NCBI RefSeq assembly: GCF_000507185.2
Contig: NZ_AYTM02000002.1
Span: 4,809,501-4,873,500 of the forward strand
DNA from: Pseudomonas syringae KCTC 12500
GTDB taxonomy: Bacteria > Pseudomonadota > Gammaproteobacteria > Pseudomonadales > Pseudomonadaceae
Direction: 5' to 3'
DNA: 64,000 nucleotides
The notes beneath the pieces are model-generated. The model was not told the origin of the DNA. It searched no databases and worked only from the letters and a program-made list of their open reading frames with translations. Below, piece by piece: positions 45,158-53,982 of the stretch. Each line of letters begins with the position of its first letter. The first letter of the stretch is position 1. The position numbers were made by a program, and so were the translations under genes.

Positions 45158-47548
45158 ATGACAGTCAAGCGGTTCAAGCTCAGAATTCTGAGTTTCATCA
45201 ATGGTCAGCTTTCAGCGTGGCTTATCGCCGTCCTGGCATTGCTGGTCGGCGCGGCACTGACGATCATGCTGGCGCTGGCCGACAATGAGTTGTATCAGCG
45301 CCAGTTGCGTCAGCGTTTCGACATCATTGCTGCGGAGCGCTTCAGTCGCCTGCAGGAGCGTCTGGACAGGCAGGTTACCCGGCTCGACACCCTGGCTCGC
45401 TTCTTTATCTACTCCCAGCAGGTCGAACCGTCCGAATTCGACGGGTTCGTCGCGCCGTTGCTGATTGGGACACAGGCGTATGCCTGGAACCCGAAGGTGC
45501 TGCAGGCCGAGCGGGCGGCTTTTGAAAGGCAGTCGCGTGAGGACGGCTCGCCCGGATATGCCATACGCGAGATGGATGAAAACGGCGCCTTGAAAATCGC
45601 TGCGGCACGAAATGAGTATTTCCCGGTTCGATTCATCCAGACCCTCAGCAACATTCCGACGCCAGCGGGGTTCGATATTGCCTCGGAGCCGGTGCGCCGT
45701 GCCGCGCTGGAACGTGCGCGGTTGCTGAAACGAACCGTCGCAACGCCGCGTATCCGCCTGTTGTCTCTGGAGCCATCTGACACCTACGGCATTTTGCTGG
45801 TCGCGCCCGTGTTCTCGATTGGCCAACCGGTTGCACAATTGAGGGGCTACGTCACCGCAGTGATCAGCCTGACGCAATTGATGAACGTCGGCACGGCAGA
45901 TCAAGACAACCTTGCCGTGACCATGCTCGACCTGAGTTCGCCGGAAACACCCGAGCAGGTCTACCAGTCGCCGCTCCCTGCGATAGGCAGTCCGCTGTAC
46001 GCCAGCAGCCTGCTGAGCCTGGGCGACAGGGATTATCTGGTCGAGGTTCGCCCTACGCAGATTTTCAGCCTGAACAACCAGATCATGATGCCTGGCCGGG
46101 TGTTGTGGCTTGGAGGGCTTTTGAGCCTGATGCTCAGCGCCTTGCTCTACAGTCTGATCAGCCAGCGTCAGCGCGCCCTGCAACGGGTGGCGCAGCGCAC
46201 CCGCGAGCTACGCCAGCGCGAGCAGCAATTGAGGGCTGCGCATGGGCAGTTGCGCAGTGTATTGGACGCGGCGACCGAAGTAGCGATCATCGCGACCGAT
46301 CTTGACGGGCTGATCAAGACGTTCAATGTCGGTGCACAGAAAATGCTCGGCTATGCACAGGAGGATGTGCTGGGCAGGTTCCGCCTCATGGACTTTTACC
46401 AGTCAGCCGATCTGGAGGCCCGTGCGAGCCGCTTGAGCAAAAGCCGTGGGCAATCTATCAGCGCCTCGCAACTGATGTTTCTCGATGCCGTGCAGGACGG
46501 TAACCACCCTTCGCAGGAGTGGATCCTGCAGCGCAGCGATGGCAGCACGTTGGTGGTGAACATGCTGGTCACTGCGGTGCGTGACGATCAGGGGCTTTGG
46601 ACCGGGTACCTGGCGGTGTGCATCGACGTCACCGAGCACAAGCGCGTCAATCAGGCCCTGGCCGAGAAGGGGCAATTGCTGAAAAAGCTTGGCTCGCAAG
46701 TGCCAGGCGGCATTTACCAGTACCACCTGGCCGTCGATGGCAGCGCACGTTTCAGGTACGCCAGCGCCGGCATGTGCGAACTGTTCGAGGTGGACGAAGA
46801 GCATCTGCTGGGCGATTCCGAAACTATCCTGCGACGCATACAGGCGGTGGACCTGGTGCGGGTCAGAAGCTCCATTCTGATCAGTGCCGAACACCTGACA
46901 CCGTGGAGCGAAGAGTACCGCGTCGAGCTGCCACGCAAAGGGCTGCGCTGGTTACGCGCGGCGTCAACGCCCGAACGCCTGGCCGATGGCAGCGTGCTCT
47001 GGCATGGCTTTGTATCGGATATCACCGACCTCAAGCGCGTCGAGCAGGAGTTGCGTGCGCTGTCGGTCACCGATGTACTGACCGGTGCCTACAATAGGCG
47101 CTACTTTCAGGACCGGATGCAGGCCGAGCTGAAAAGAATCGACCGGCACGGCGGTAACCTGTCGATCATCATGCTCGATATCGATCACTTCAAACGCATC
47201 AATGACCGCTTTGGGCATGCCGCAGGTGATCAGGTGCTCAAGGCCATCTCGGAAAAGATCAGCCAGCGGCTGCGCAGCGACGATGTGTTCTGCCGTCTGG
47301 GTGGTGAAGAGTTCATGGTGATCTGCCCCGGAACGCGGGGTGCCCAGGCCTATCAACTGGCACTGAGCCTGCGCGAGGAACTGCGCAAGCAGGTTATCGA
47401 AGGCGTCGATCAGGTGGTCACAGGCAGCTTCGGGATCGCCAGCTGGCGCGAGGGTGAGGGTATCGACGCGATGTTGCTGCGCGCCGACTCCGGAGTCTAC
47501 GCCGCCAAACAGGCCGGTCGCGACCGGGTAGAGCCCGAGCAGGGCTGA
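45158..47548 (+). CDS. Membrane-bound diguanylate cyclase with CHASE, PAS and GGDEF domains
   Basis: A 796-residue signalling protein. A membrane helix at about 18-38 (AWLIAVLALLVGAALTIMLAL), an extracytoplasmic CHASE-like sensor (QAYAWNPKVLQAERAAFERQ, GYAIREMDENG), a second helix near 305-330 (VLWLGGLLSLMLSALLYSLI), a short coiled coil, two PAS domains (LDAATEVAIIATDLDGLIKT; FRYASAGMCELFEVDEEHLL) and the GGDEF domain (LDIDHFKRINDRFGHAAGDQ, LGGEEFMVI). RSDD five residues before GGEEF forms an RxxD inhibitory site, so product feedback is likely. No EAL domain: it should make c-di-GMP. ATG 45158 chosen over GTG 45152. Confidence 0.92.
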   Translation: MTVKRFKLRILSFINGQLSAWLIAVLALLVGAALTIMLALADNELYQRQLRQRFDIIAAERFSRLQERLDRQVTRLDTLARFFIYSQQVEPSEFDGFVAPLLIGTQAYAWNPKVLQAERAAFERQSREDGSPGYAIREMDENGALKIAAARNEYFPVRFIQTLSNIPTPAGFDIASEPVRRAALERARLLKRTVATPRIRLLSLEPSDTYGILLVAPVFSIGQPVAQLRGYVTAVISLTQLMNVGTADQDNLAVTMLDLSSPETPEQVYQSPLPAIGSPLYASSLLSLGDRDYLVEVRPTQIFSLNNQIMMPGRVLWLGGLLSLMLSALLYSLISQRQRALQRVAQRTRELRQREQQLRAAHGQLRSVLDAATEVAIIATDLDGLIKTFNVGAQKMLGYAQEDVLGRFRLMDFYQSADLEARASRLSKSRGQSISASQLMFLDAVQDGNHPSQEWILQRSDGSTLVVNMLVTAVRDDQGLWTGYLAVCIDVTEHKRVNQALAEKGQLLKKLGSQVPGGIYQYHLAVDGSARFRYASAGMCELFEVDEEHLLGDSETILRRIQAVDLVRVRSSILISAEHLTPWSEEYRVELPRKGLRWLRAASTPERLADGSVLWHGFVSDITDLKRVEQELRALSVTDVLTGAYNRRYFQDRMQAELKRIDRHGGNLSIIMLDIDHFKRINDRFGHAAGDQVLKAISEKISQRLRSDDVFCRLGGEEFMVICPGTRGAQAYQLALSLREELRKQVIEGVDQVVTGSFGIASWREGEGIDAMLLRADSGVYAAKQAGRDRVEPEQG

Positions 47549-47555
47549 TGCAGAG

Positions 47556-47578
47556 AGGCCCGCTGCGCAAGCGGGCCT
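47556..47578. terminator. Hairpin between the GGDEF gene and dacB
   Basis: A perfect 9-bp stem aggcccgct / agcgggcct with loop gcgca, just after the GGDEF stop and before the convergent dacB stop. No T-tract follows, so its strength as a terminator is uncertain. Confidence 0.6.
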
Positions 47579-47600
47579 GCTGATTGTCGGTATCGATTGG

Positions 47601-49067
47601 TTATTGCTGGATCGAGACCGTGGTGTTGGTCAGCTTGGGCTGCCGATACAGATCGACCAGTACCTCGTCGAGTATCGAGGATGCGCCGAACGGACGCGGG
47701 TCGTTGAGAATCGCCACGACGGCCCAGGTGTTGCCGTTGCTGTCGCGGCTGAAGCCGGCAATCGCACGCACGGTATTCAGGGTGCCGGTCTTGATGTGCG
47801 CCTCGCCGAGCAGCGGGGTGCGCTTGAGTCGCTTGCGCATGGTGCCGTCCAGACCTGCCAGCGGCATCGAGCTCATGAACTCGGCAGCATAGGGGCTACG
47901 CCACGCCGCTTGCAGGATCACCGCCATTTCACGCGCGCTGACACGCTCGGCCCGCGACAGCCCGGAGCCATTCTCCATGACCAGATGCGGCGCGGTGATG
48001 CCTTTCTTCGCCAGCCACTGACGGATGACACGCTGTGCGGCTTTGCCGTCGTCACCGTCAGCTTCGTTGCGGAACTCTTCGCCCAGGCTCAGGAACAGTT
48101 GCTGGGCCATGGTGTTGTTGCTGAATTTGTTGATGTCACGAATGACTTCCACCAGATCCGGAGAAAAGGCCTTGGCCAGCAGCTTGGCATTGCCGGGCAG
48201 CACGCCAACGCGGTCCTTGCCCTGAATGGTGCCGCCCAGTTCCTGCCAGATGGCCCGCACTGCGCCAGCTGCATAGGTGGGGTGGTCCAGCAGTGACAGG
48301 TAGGTCTGTGAGTTGCAGCCATTGCCCAGCTGGCCGGTGACCGTCACGTTGACGCTGCCATCGGCCTGCGTGACAGGGTTATAGCGCACATCCCCGGTGC
48401 ATTGTTTCGAGGCGCTTGCCTTGACCTGATTATCAATGCGGATGCTGGCAATCGGCGGCTCGACCGAGACCAGAATCCTGCCGTCATCATTGCGGGTCAC
48501 GAAGCGCAGCGCCTTGAGGTTGACCATCAGTGCGTCTGGCTTGACCAGAAACGGCTTGTTGTCGTCATTGCCGTCATCGTTGAACACCGGCAATTGCGGT
48601 TGCACGAAATGACTGCGGTCCAGTACCAGGTCGCCGGTCACCTGCTGCACGCCATTGGCCCGCAGGTCACGCATCAGCAGCCAGAGCTTTTCCATATTCA
48701 GCTTGGGATCGCCGCCGCCCTTGAGGTACAGGTTGCCGCGCAGCACGCCATTGCTCAGGGTGCCGTCGGTGAAGAATTCGGTTTTCCACTGGTGGGTCGG
48801 GCCGAGCATTTCCAGGGCCGCGTAGGTGGTGATCAGCTTCATGGTGGAAGCCGGATTGACCGAGACGTCTGCGTTGAACACGGTGGGCGTGCCGGGGCCA
48901 TTGAGCGGCAACATCACCAGCGACAGTGCGTCATCGCCGAGTTTGCTGGCTTTCATGGCCTGTTGAACCTTGGGGGGCAGCGTGGTGTTGATGACGGCGG
49001 CGTAGGAGGGCAGAGCCAGGGGCAAAAGGAGTGACGCGAGCAACAATGGACGTAGCGACTTGATCAT
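47601..49067 (-). CDS. dacB: D-alanyl-D-alanine carboxypeptidase/endopeptidase (PBP4)
   Basis: A 488-residue class C penicillin-binding protein that trims peptidoglycan cross-links in the periplasm. A signal peptide (MIKSLRPLLLASLLLPLALPSYA) precedes the SxxK motif in NPASTMKLITTY (about 72-75), SNNTMAQQ (SxN), and HIKTGTLNTVRA (KTG). The long insert between SxxK and SxN is typical of PBP4. The convergent GGDEF gene and the divergent yggL flank it. Confidence 0.94.
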   Translation of the reverse strand: MIKSLRPLLLASLLLPLALPSYAAVINTTLPPKVQQAMKASKLGDDALSLVMLPLNGPGTPTVFNADVSVNPASTMKLITTYAALEMLGPTHQWKTEFFTDGTLSNGVLRGNLYLKGGGDPKLNMEKLWLLMRDLRANGVQQVTGDLVLDRSHFVQPQLPVFNDDGNDDNKPFLVKPDALMVNLKALRFVTRNDDGRILVSVEPPIASIRIDNQVKASASKQCTGDVRYNPVTQADGSVNVTVTGQLGNGCNSQTYLSLLDHPTYAAGAVRAIWQELGGTIQGKDRVGVLPGNAKLLAKAFSPDLVEVIRDINKFSNNTMAQQLFLSLGEEFRNEADGDDGKAAQRVIRQWLAKKGITAPHLVMENGSGLSRAERVSAREMAVILQAAWRSPYAAEFMSSMPLAGLDGTMRKRLKRTPLLGEAHIKTGTLNTVRAIAGFSRDSNGNTWAVVAILNDPRPFGASSILDEVLVDLYRQPKLTNTTVSIQQ

Positions 49068-49405
49068 TGACTAAAACCCTACTGCAAAGAGGGAAACGAA
49101 AAAGAGGGCATGGATGAATTCCCTCGGTAACTATTGCAAATGTCGATTCGATTTCGATAACTATAGTAGTGAATGCGCGGCGGGCTTTTTTTGTAACACA
49201 CAATGCCACGCATTAAACGAGCCGCATTATGCCCCAAGCGGGGCAGGCTTGTGACCGGGGGGCAAGCCGGTAAATGCTATTTTTTATTGATTCGGCGTTC
49301 ACGGGCGTCGCAACGCCGGATATCCACCACACGCCGCAATTGTCGGGCTTTTAAATCGCCAAGCTGGTAAAGTGCCGCCCGATATTTATTGATGAGGATT
49401 GTCCC
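49068..49405. other. Intergenic region between dacB and yggL
   Basis: 338 bases between divergent genes. Open frames here run antisense into yggL and lack family features. A run of T (ttttttattga near 49280) and AT-rich patches suggest promoters for both genes, but no precise boxes are claimed. Nothing else is seen. Confidence 0.45.
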
Positions 49406-49750
49406 ATGGCCACTAACCGCTCCCGCCGTCTGCGCAAAAAACTGTGTGTGGACGAGTTCCAGGAATTGGGTTTTGAACTGAACCTGGACTTCAAGCAAGA
49501 GCTGGACGACAAGGCAATCGATGCTTTCCTTGACGCTTTCCTGAAAGAAGCAATGGAAGCCAACGGTCTTGGCTATGTGGGCGGCGACGACTTCGGTCTG
49601 GTTTGCCTGAGCAAGCGTGGCTCGGTCAGCGAAGAGCAGCGTGCTGCTGTCGAAGCCTGGCTCAAGGGCCGCAGCGAACTGACAGAAGTCACTGTCAGCC
49701 CGCTGATCGACGTCTGGTACCCGGAAAAGGAAATCAATCCGGCCGCCTGA
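49406..49750 (+). CDS. yggL: YggL family 50S ribosome-binding protein (DUF469)
   Basis: A 114-residue protein whose opening MATNRSRRLRKKLCVDEFQELGF and middle FLKEAMEANGLGYVGGDDFGL are hallmarks of YggL. Work on the E. coli protein links it to the 50S subunit. A tgaggatt ribosome site precedes the ATG. A strong hairpin at 49757-49782 follows. Confidence 0.92.
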   Translation: MATNRSRRLRKKLCVDEFQELGFELNLDFKQELDDKAIDAFLDAFLKEAMEANGLGYVGGDDFGLVCLSKRGSVSEEQRAAVEAWLKGRSELTEVTVSPLIDVWYPEKEINPAA

Positions 49751-49756
49751 TGTAAA

Positions 49757-49782
49757 GGGAAGCAGGCCAGCGCCTGCTTCCC
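49757..49782 (+). terminator. Terminator hairpin after yggL
   Basis: A perfect 11-bp stem gggaagcaggc / gcctgcttccc with loop cagc starts seven bases after the yggL stop. The downstream tract is only moderately T-rich (ctgcttgtt). Confidence 0.75.
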
Positions 49783-49843
49783 CTGCTTGTTCCCCGCACG
49801 TCTCCCGTCTATACCCCTTCGTTGTATCGTCTCCGGCGCTCGC

Positions 49844-51148
49844 TCAGTCAGGTTTTGCCTGTTGCAGCATCAGTGCGTCCTCAAGCTCGATCATGGCCAG
49901 TTCGACTGCCTGCTGGCAGGTGTAGAACTGTTCATCGGGTGTGTCCGGTTCGCAGGCCAGTTCGAGCGCATCACAGGCATCGACCACCCGTGAAGCGGTG
50001 ATGATGCGTGCCGCGCCCTTGATCCTGTGCGCCAGGTCGCGGGTTTTCTGACGATTGTTTTCCGGTATCAGTCTGGCCAGCAACAGCCGGTCTTCGTGGT
50101 TACTGTGCAGCAGTTGCGCGAGCAGACGCTCAACCATTTCAGGACGGTCACCGGTCAGGTTGCTGACGCTGTCGAGGCTGAAGGGCAGGGCTCGTGTGGG
50201 CGCCAGCGGGGCGATGGCTGTCAGCCGTTCGCTGAGCATCGAGAGGCTTATGGGTTTGAACAGGCAGTCGTCCATGCCCGCCGTCCGGCAGCGCTCGATC
50301 TCGTCAGGCTGCGCGTTGGCCGTGAAGCCCCAGACAGGGCAGCGTTGGCGTTCGCAGGTGCGCTCATGTTCGCGGATCGCAGCGGTCATGTCGTAGCCGT
50401 TCATGATCGGCATATTGCAATCGGCGACGACCAGATCGAAGGCATCTGTTTTCCAGCGATCAAGCCCTTGCGCGCCGTTTTCGGCCATTTCGCAGTGATG
50501 GCCGAGAAAGCCGAGCTGCTGGCAAAGCAGCAGTCGATTGGCTGGATGATCGTCGACGATCAGGATCCTGAGGGCCTGATGAGCGACGGCTGCCGGCTGC
50601 GCAACGACGGGCTGCCCGGTCAGAGGCTCCAGTGTGGTCAGCACCAGATTCATGCTGATCCGAGTGCCGTGCCCCGGTGTGCTGTAGAGCGAGAGATTGC
50701 CGCCCATCATCATGCACAGGTTGCGGCAGATCACCAGCCCGAGTCCGGCGCCGGTACGCGCCATTTGTCCAGTGTTATCGGCCTGGGCGAACGGCTCGAA
50801 CAAGCGTTGCTGGTCTTCGACACTGATGCCGATGCCGCTGTCCTGAACGGTGATGTGCAGATGCAGCAGTTGCGGGTTCGGGCTTTCGGCTGCCTGCAAT
50901 ACGACCTTGATTCGCCCCATCGGGGTGAACTTGATGGCGTTGCTGACCAGGTTGGACAGTATCTGTTTGAAGCGCAGCGGGTCGATCAGCACGTCGGCGC
51001 TGATCCTGCTGTCCAGTTCCAGCACCAGTTCGAGGTCCTTCTGCCGCGCCAGACCGTCGAATACCCTGAGCACCGACTCTACCAGCCGGCGCAGATTCGC
51101 CCGCTCGGGGTTGAGTGACAGCCGCCCGGATTCGATGCGGGCGTTTTG
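49844..51148 (-). pseudogene. Hybrid sensor histidine kinase, 5'-truncated (ATPase, receiver, Hpt remain)
   Basis: The remaining ~435 residues begin inside the end of the histidine-phosphotransfer helix region (ARIESGRLSLNPE) and contain the ATPase domain (KQILSNLVSNAIKFTPMGRI with the N box, VQDSGIGISVEDQQRLFEPF, GAGLGLVICRNLCMMMGG), a receiver (ILIVDDHPANRLLL, DLVVADCNMPIMNGYDM, KPISLSML), and an Hpt domain (HRIKGAARIITAS). The phospho-accepting H box and all sensor domains are gone. Homology stops near 51148, where the sequence turns AT-rich; the open frame continues only through non-homologous codons. Probably a large BvgS/RocS-like kinase cut by the island's arrival. Confidence 0.85.
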
Positions 51149-51956
51149 CCACCCACGACAAACAGTTGTCAAAAACCTCCATTTCTTAGTCCTTACCCTC
51201 TTTATTTCTAGCTCTTTTCCCGAAAACTGTAACTGGATACACCCCCACTAAACGCCTCTCAATTTGTCATTAAACTTTAGGAGGTTGTTAGGCCACCAAG
51301 TCCCGGGGAGTCAGCCTACGCTGAATTTTCTGCGAGAAGCGCTGAGTGGATGTCAACCATGTTCTACAAACTGCGATGCTATTAACCATTTTTGGCTCTT
51401 ATGTCATAGGATGTAAATAGAAATAATATTACAGTAATCGGGTTAATTTAGTATTATCGACATACTGCGGTTTGCCTACTGAGATTAGCTAAGTTCGTTT
51501 TTGTGTGGGCTTGATTTCGGGTCAGAGTAATTAAGAGATGAGTTCCTTTTTTTCTATTGAATGAGTATTAAGGACGGAATTCCGACACGATATTTTTTCC
51601 TGTTCGTAGTTTTCCAATTATCGATGTCTCGTGTTTTTCCTAGCGCCAGCTTGACAGTCTGTCGGTAATGGCTCGCTTAATCGACATGCTATTGTGATCG
51701 TTGAGGGCCTTGAGTCATATGCTTCATCGTCAGGTCTGTAGTAGCGCTATTGCTTGTATGTCTGCTGTTAGAAACTATGGAAGGCCTTAAGCGTGGAATG
51801 TATTAGTTGCAGAGCGCATGTGAGGTGGTTGTAAGTTGCGAGCGGAGGAGCGAGTTTGGGCTTTCGTGATTTTGATGAGGTCTTAGGGGGGCGCAGTATA
51901 CAGCGTTAGTTTCTGATTTCGTTCTGCCTTTATAGTTTTCCCTTTATTAATGGTCC
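51149..51956. other. Gene-free AT-rich stretch at the island edge
   Basis: About 800 bases without a supported coding frame. A near-palindrome gacaactgtttgtc lies at the junction (about 51157-51170, minus-strand reading). No insertion-sequence end was recognised. Confidence 0.5.
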
Positions 51957-52018
51957 GCCGTTGCTACCCTCGGTCAACGCTTTCTTGAGGGCAGGCCCTG
52001 AGCATTGGGAGCAACGGC
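51957..52018 (+). ncRNA. Candidate structured RNA (possible C4-type antisense RNA)
   Basis: gccgttgctaccc (51957-51969) pairs with gggagcaacggc (52007-52018) through 12 base pairs with one bulged A. Inside are ctc...gag and gggcaggccc hairpins. Downstream, more short inverted segments lead to a 22-codon open frame at 52135. The position, close to an XRE repressor in mobile DNA, and the branching fold recall the C4 antisense RNA of phage immunity regions. The fold is seen; the family name is a guess. Confidence 0.45.
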
Positions 52019-52134
52019 GACCACGCCTGTCACGCGGCATCACGGTCGCTATCGTCTGTTGTTGGGCTGTCGCGCCGAAAGATCGCTAACGGCTGCGCGG
52101 GCCGCTCTGTCTGTCTGTTTGTTGTTCGCTAACC

Positions 52135-52203
52135 ATGGCTTTAACAAGACTCCCAGTAGGGGATGCTTTGAAAGCGATTCGGTTTAATATCTCGGTGAAA
52201 TAA
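52135..52203 (+). CDS. Possible leader peptide or short phage-type ORF
   Basis: A 22-codon frame starting ATG at 52135 (MALTRLPVGDALKAIRFNI...), ending TAA at 52203, seven bases before the convergent XRE gene's stop. It lies about 115 bases after the structured RNA. The ribosome site is poor. It may be the truncated start of an antirepressor-like gene regulated by the RNA, or chance. Confidence 0.25.
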   Translation: MALTRLPVGDALKAIRFNISVK

Positions 52204-52209
52204 CCAAGG

Positions 52210-52488
52210 TCAACCCACTAGGTTTTTGACCCCTAGAGCCACGCTATCAGCCAGCTCTGACGCGTTGACCTGGCGCTGTTCTGCGACTGCAAGGGTGATA
52301 AGAATGAGGGGATCCATTTCCAGAACGAGCGCGATCTCGGTCATAAGAGCCCACGTCGGGGTCCGCTTTCCTTTTTCCAGCCTGCTCACGTAGCTTTCCG
52401 ACACGACATCATAGAACGCTTCTTGGGTAAGGCCCTTTGAAAGCCTCAACCTACGCAACGTGATGCCAAAAGCTTCTTGAAATTCCAC
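52210..52488 (-). CDS. XRE-family transcriptional regulator
   Basis: A 92-residue single-domain Cro/C1-type helix-turn-helix protein: FGITLRRLRLSKGLTQEAF, SESYVSRLEKGKRTPTWALM (about 28-47) and ALVLEMDPLILITLA. The start is GTG at 52488 with a weak ribosome site. Probable regulator of the island's genes or of its own promoter; target unknown. Confidence 0.82.
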   Translation of the reverse strand: MEFQEAFGITLRRLRLSKGLTQEAFYDVVSESYVSRLEKGKRTPTWALMTEIALVLEMDPLILITLAVAEQRQVNASELADSVALGVKNLVG

Positions 52489-52852
52489 GCAAGCACCCAG
52501 CTAGAAAAGCTGGTATTTGAACAAAACTTGGTTTAGATTAACTGGGACATAGGTCCTAGTTTGACGCTCACAGTGCTGCTATTAGGTTGCGTCTTCGGCC
52601 TTCGGAACCCGCTTTTGCCGATAATTGAGGTGTCTGTGAGCTTTTCATCCCTGTTCGGTTTGTCTGTTTGGTTTCCTATTGGAGGTCGTGAACGTGATTT
52701 CATAATATTTATTTGAAACCGCGGGGTGACATTATTTGGGCTTGGCAGGACTGAACTCAGCATTTGGATGAGCACGCCTACAGCCGTAATCGTTCGATGT
52801 CTGCTCCCCAAGTTAATAAGTGTCAATGTAATTGTCGTTATAGGAGCTGCAA
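52489..52852. other. Intergenic region between the XRE gene and the three-gene cluster
   Basis: 364 bases between divergent genes, probably holding both promoters and XRE operator sites. The minus-strand frame 52533-52826 has no recognisable features and is not called. A taggagc ribosome site for the next gene lies at 52841. Confidence 0.4.
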
Positions 52853-53239
52853 GTGAAAGAAGATCTTGAACGCACTCTACTGTCCAAATTTCCTAAAATC
52901 TTCGATATCAAAGAATCAGACCCTGACGACTACCTCTGGGGGATTCACTGCGGAGATGGCTGGGCTCCTCTGATAGCTACCATGTGCAGGCAACTTCAGT
53001 TGCACGTAGAAGCAACTGGCAGGCCACAGATCGTCGCTACCCAAATTAAACACAAGATGGGAATTCTGAGGTGCATGTTTTCCGGCACTGATGACTACAG
53101 CAACGGCGTGATCGACACAGTGGTCGGCATGTCATTCGTGACGTGCGAGTTGTGTGGTAACAAGGGCGTGCTTGAACGCGGGACGAAAGGCTGGGTCCGT
53201 GTACTGTGCGAGCAGTGCCGTCTTGATAATCCTGGTTGA
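52853..53239 (+). CDS. Unknown protein with C-terminal zinc ribbon
   Basis: A 128-residue protein with GTG start preceded by ggag. The N-terminal half (FPKIFDIKESDPDDYLWGIH, CGDGWAPLIATMCRQLQLH) resembles small proteins found in phages and prophages, where a tyrosine/tryptophan-rich GxxCGDGW motif is common. The C-terminus has two CxxC knuckles (CELCGNKG about 107, CEQCRLDN about 121), a likely zinc ribbon. Role unknown. First gene of a tandem set of three. Confidence 0.7.
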   Translation: MKEDLERTLLSKFPKIFDIKESDPDDYLWGIHCGDGWAPLIATMCRQLQLHVEATGRPQIVATQIKHKMGILRCMFSGTDDYSNGVIDTVVGMSFVTCELCGNKGVLERGTKGWVRVLCEQCRLDNPG

Positions 53240-53277
53240 GCAGTTTCGGTGAGGCGGCTAACTCCAACTTCTGAGCG

Positions 53278-53982
53278 ATGAGGGTCAATATCGTGTTTCA
53301 AACTCACTTGAAAGCGTCCTTGAGCGGTGGGGTAAATAGCGAAACCTTCTACGACCACGTCTTGCATTCTTTGGACGCCGAACTTTACTGTGCGAAAGCC
53401 TGCTACTTTGGGGCGCGACTCACAGATTTCCCAGAGCATCGGATGATGATGACCCCAAGTCTCGTGCTGCTCGACCGGGTCTTGAGTGGGAAAGAGAAGG
53501 GCGTGTCAATCGACACAATCCAAGTTTTGTCTCCAACCGATGCTGGTTCAGCGCATGAGGGGGCTTACGCCTTAGGGCGTGTAACTCGGATTACACGGTT
53601 CAAGCCTAGGCGAGGCCTGCCACGCTATCTGGTTGAGACCTCTACTGGCAATATTTTGAGCGGAGATGTGGATGGACACTGGGGTAGTTATAAGCGGACT
53701 GTTTTGTTCGATTCCAACCCTTCGCAGCCTCCCCGTGCAGCCGTAGCGGAAAGTGGAGAGCGAATGATCGCTGACATTCGAACAGATGTGATCGTCCGAG
53801 TCTTAGATCTCTACACCACACACGGGGAGATGACAGAGAGCTGGTGGCAGCAGAGGCACCCTGAATTTGACAACAAAGCACCCAGCGAACTTAGAACGCT
53901 AGCTGAGTACCAGAAGCTGATCGAACTGCTTCACGGGCTTGCTCGCGATTGGCTTGGCACAAGCGAACTCAAAAATGACTGA
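53278..53982 (+). CDS. Unknown protein with a possible MbcA/ParS-like C-terminal domain
   Basis: A 234-residue protein not recognised as a whole. The last 45 residues (ESWWQQRHPEFDNKAPSEL, LAEYQKLIELLHGLARDWLG) have the W-x7-P-x-(F/L)-x3-x-P-x-x-L pattern of the toxin-binding domain of Xre/MbcA/ParS antitoxins. A beta-rich middle (YALGRVTRITRFKPRRGLPR, YLVETSTGNILSGDVDGHWG) may bind ligand or partner. It ends overlapping the next gene by eight bases, so the two are translationally coupled. Confidence 0.65.
   Translation: MRVNIVFQTHLKASLSGGVNSETFYDHVLHSLDAELYCAKACYFGARLTDFPEHRMMMTPSLVLLDRVLSGKEKGVSIDTIQVLSPTDAGSAHEGAYALGRVTRITRFKPRRGLPRYLVETSTGNILSGDVDGHWGSYKRTVLFDSNPSQPPRAAVAESGERMIADIRTDVIVRVLDLYTTHGEMTESWWQQRHPEFDNKAPSELRTLAEYQKLIELLHGLARDWLGTSELKND

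Noticed and set aside
52005..52187. Plus-strand 60-codon frame
   Set aside because: It runs through the structured RNA and the small ORF; composition (Arg/Ala/Leu-rich) looks like a translated stem-loop region and not a protein.
52533..52826. Minus-strand 97-codon frame upstream of the zinc-ribbon gene
   Set aside because: No ribosome site, low-complexity basic sequence, sits where divergent promoters are expected.
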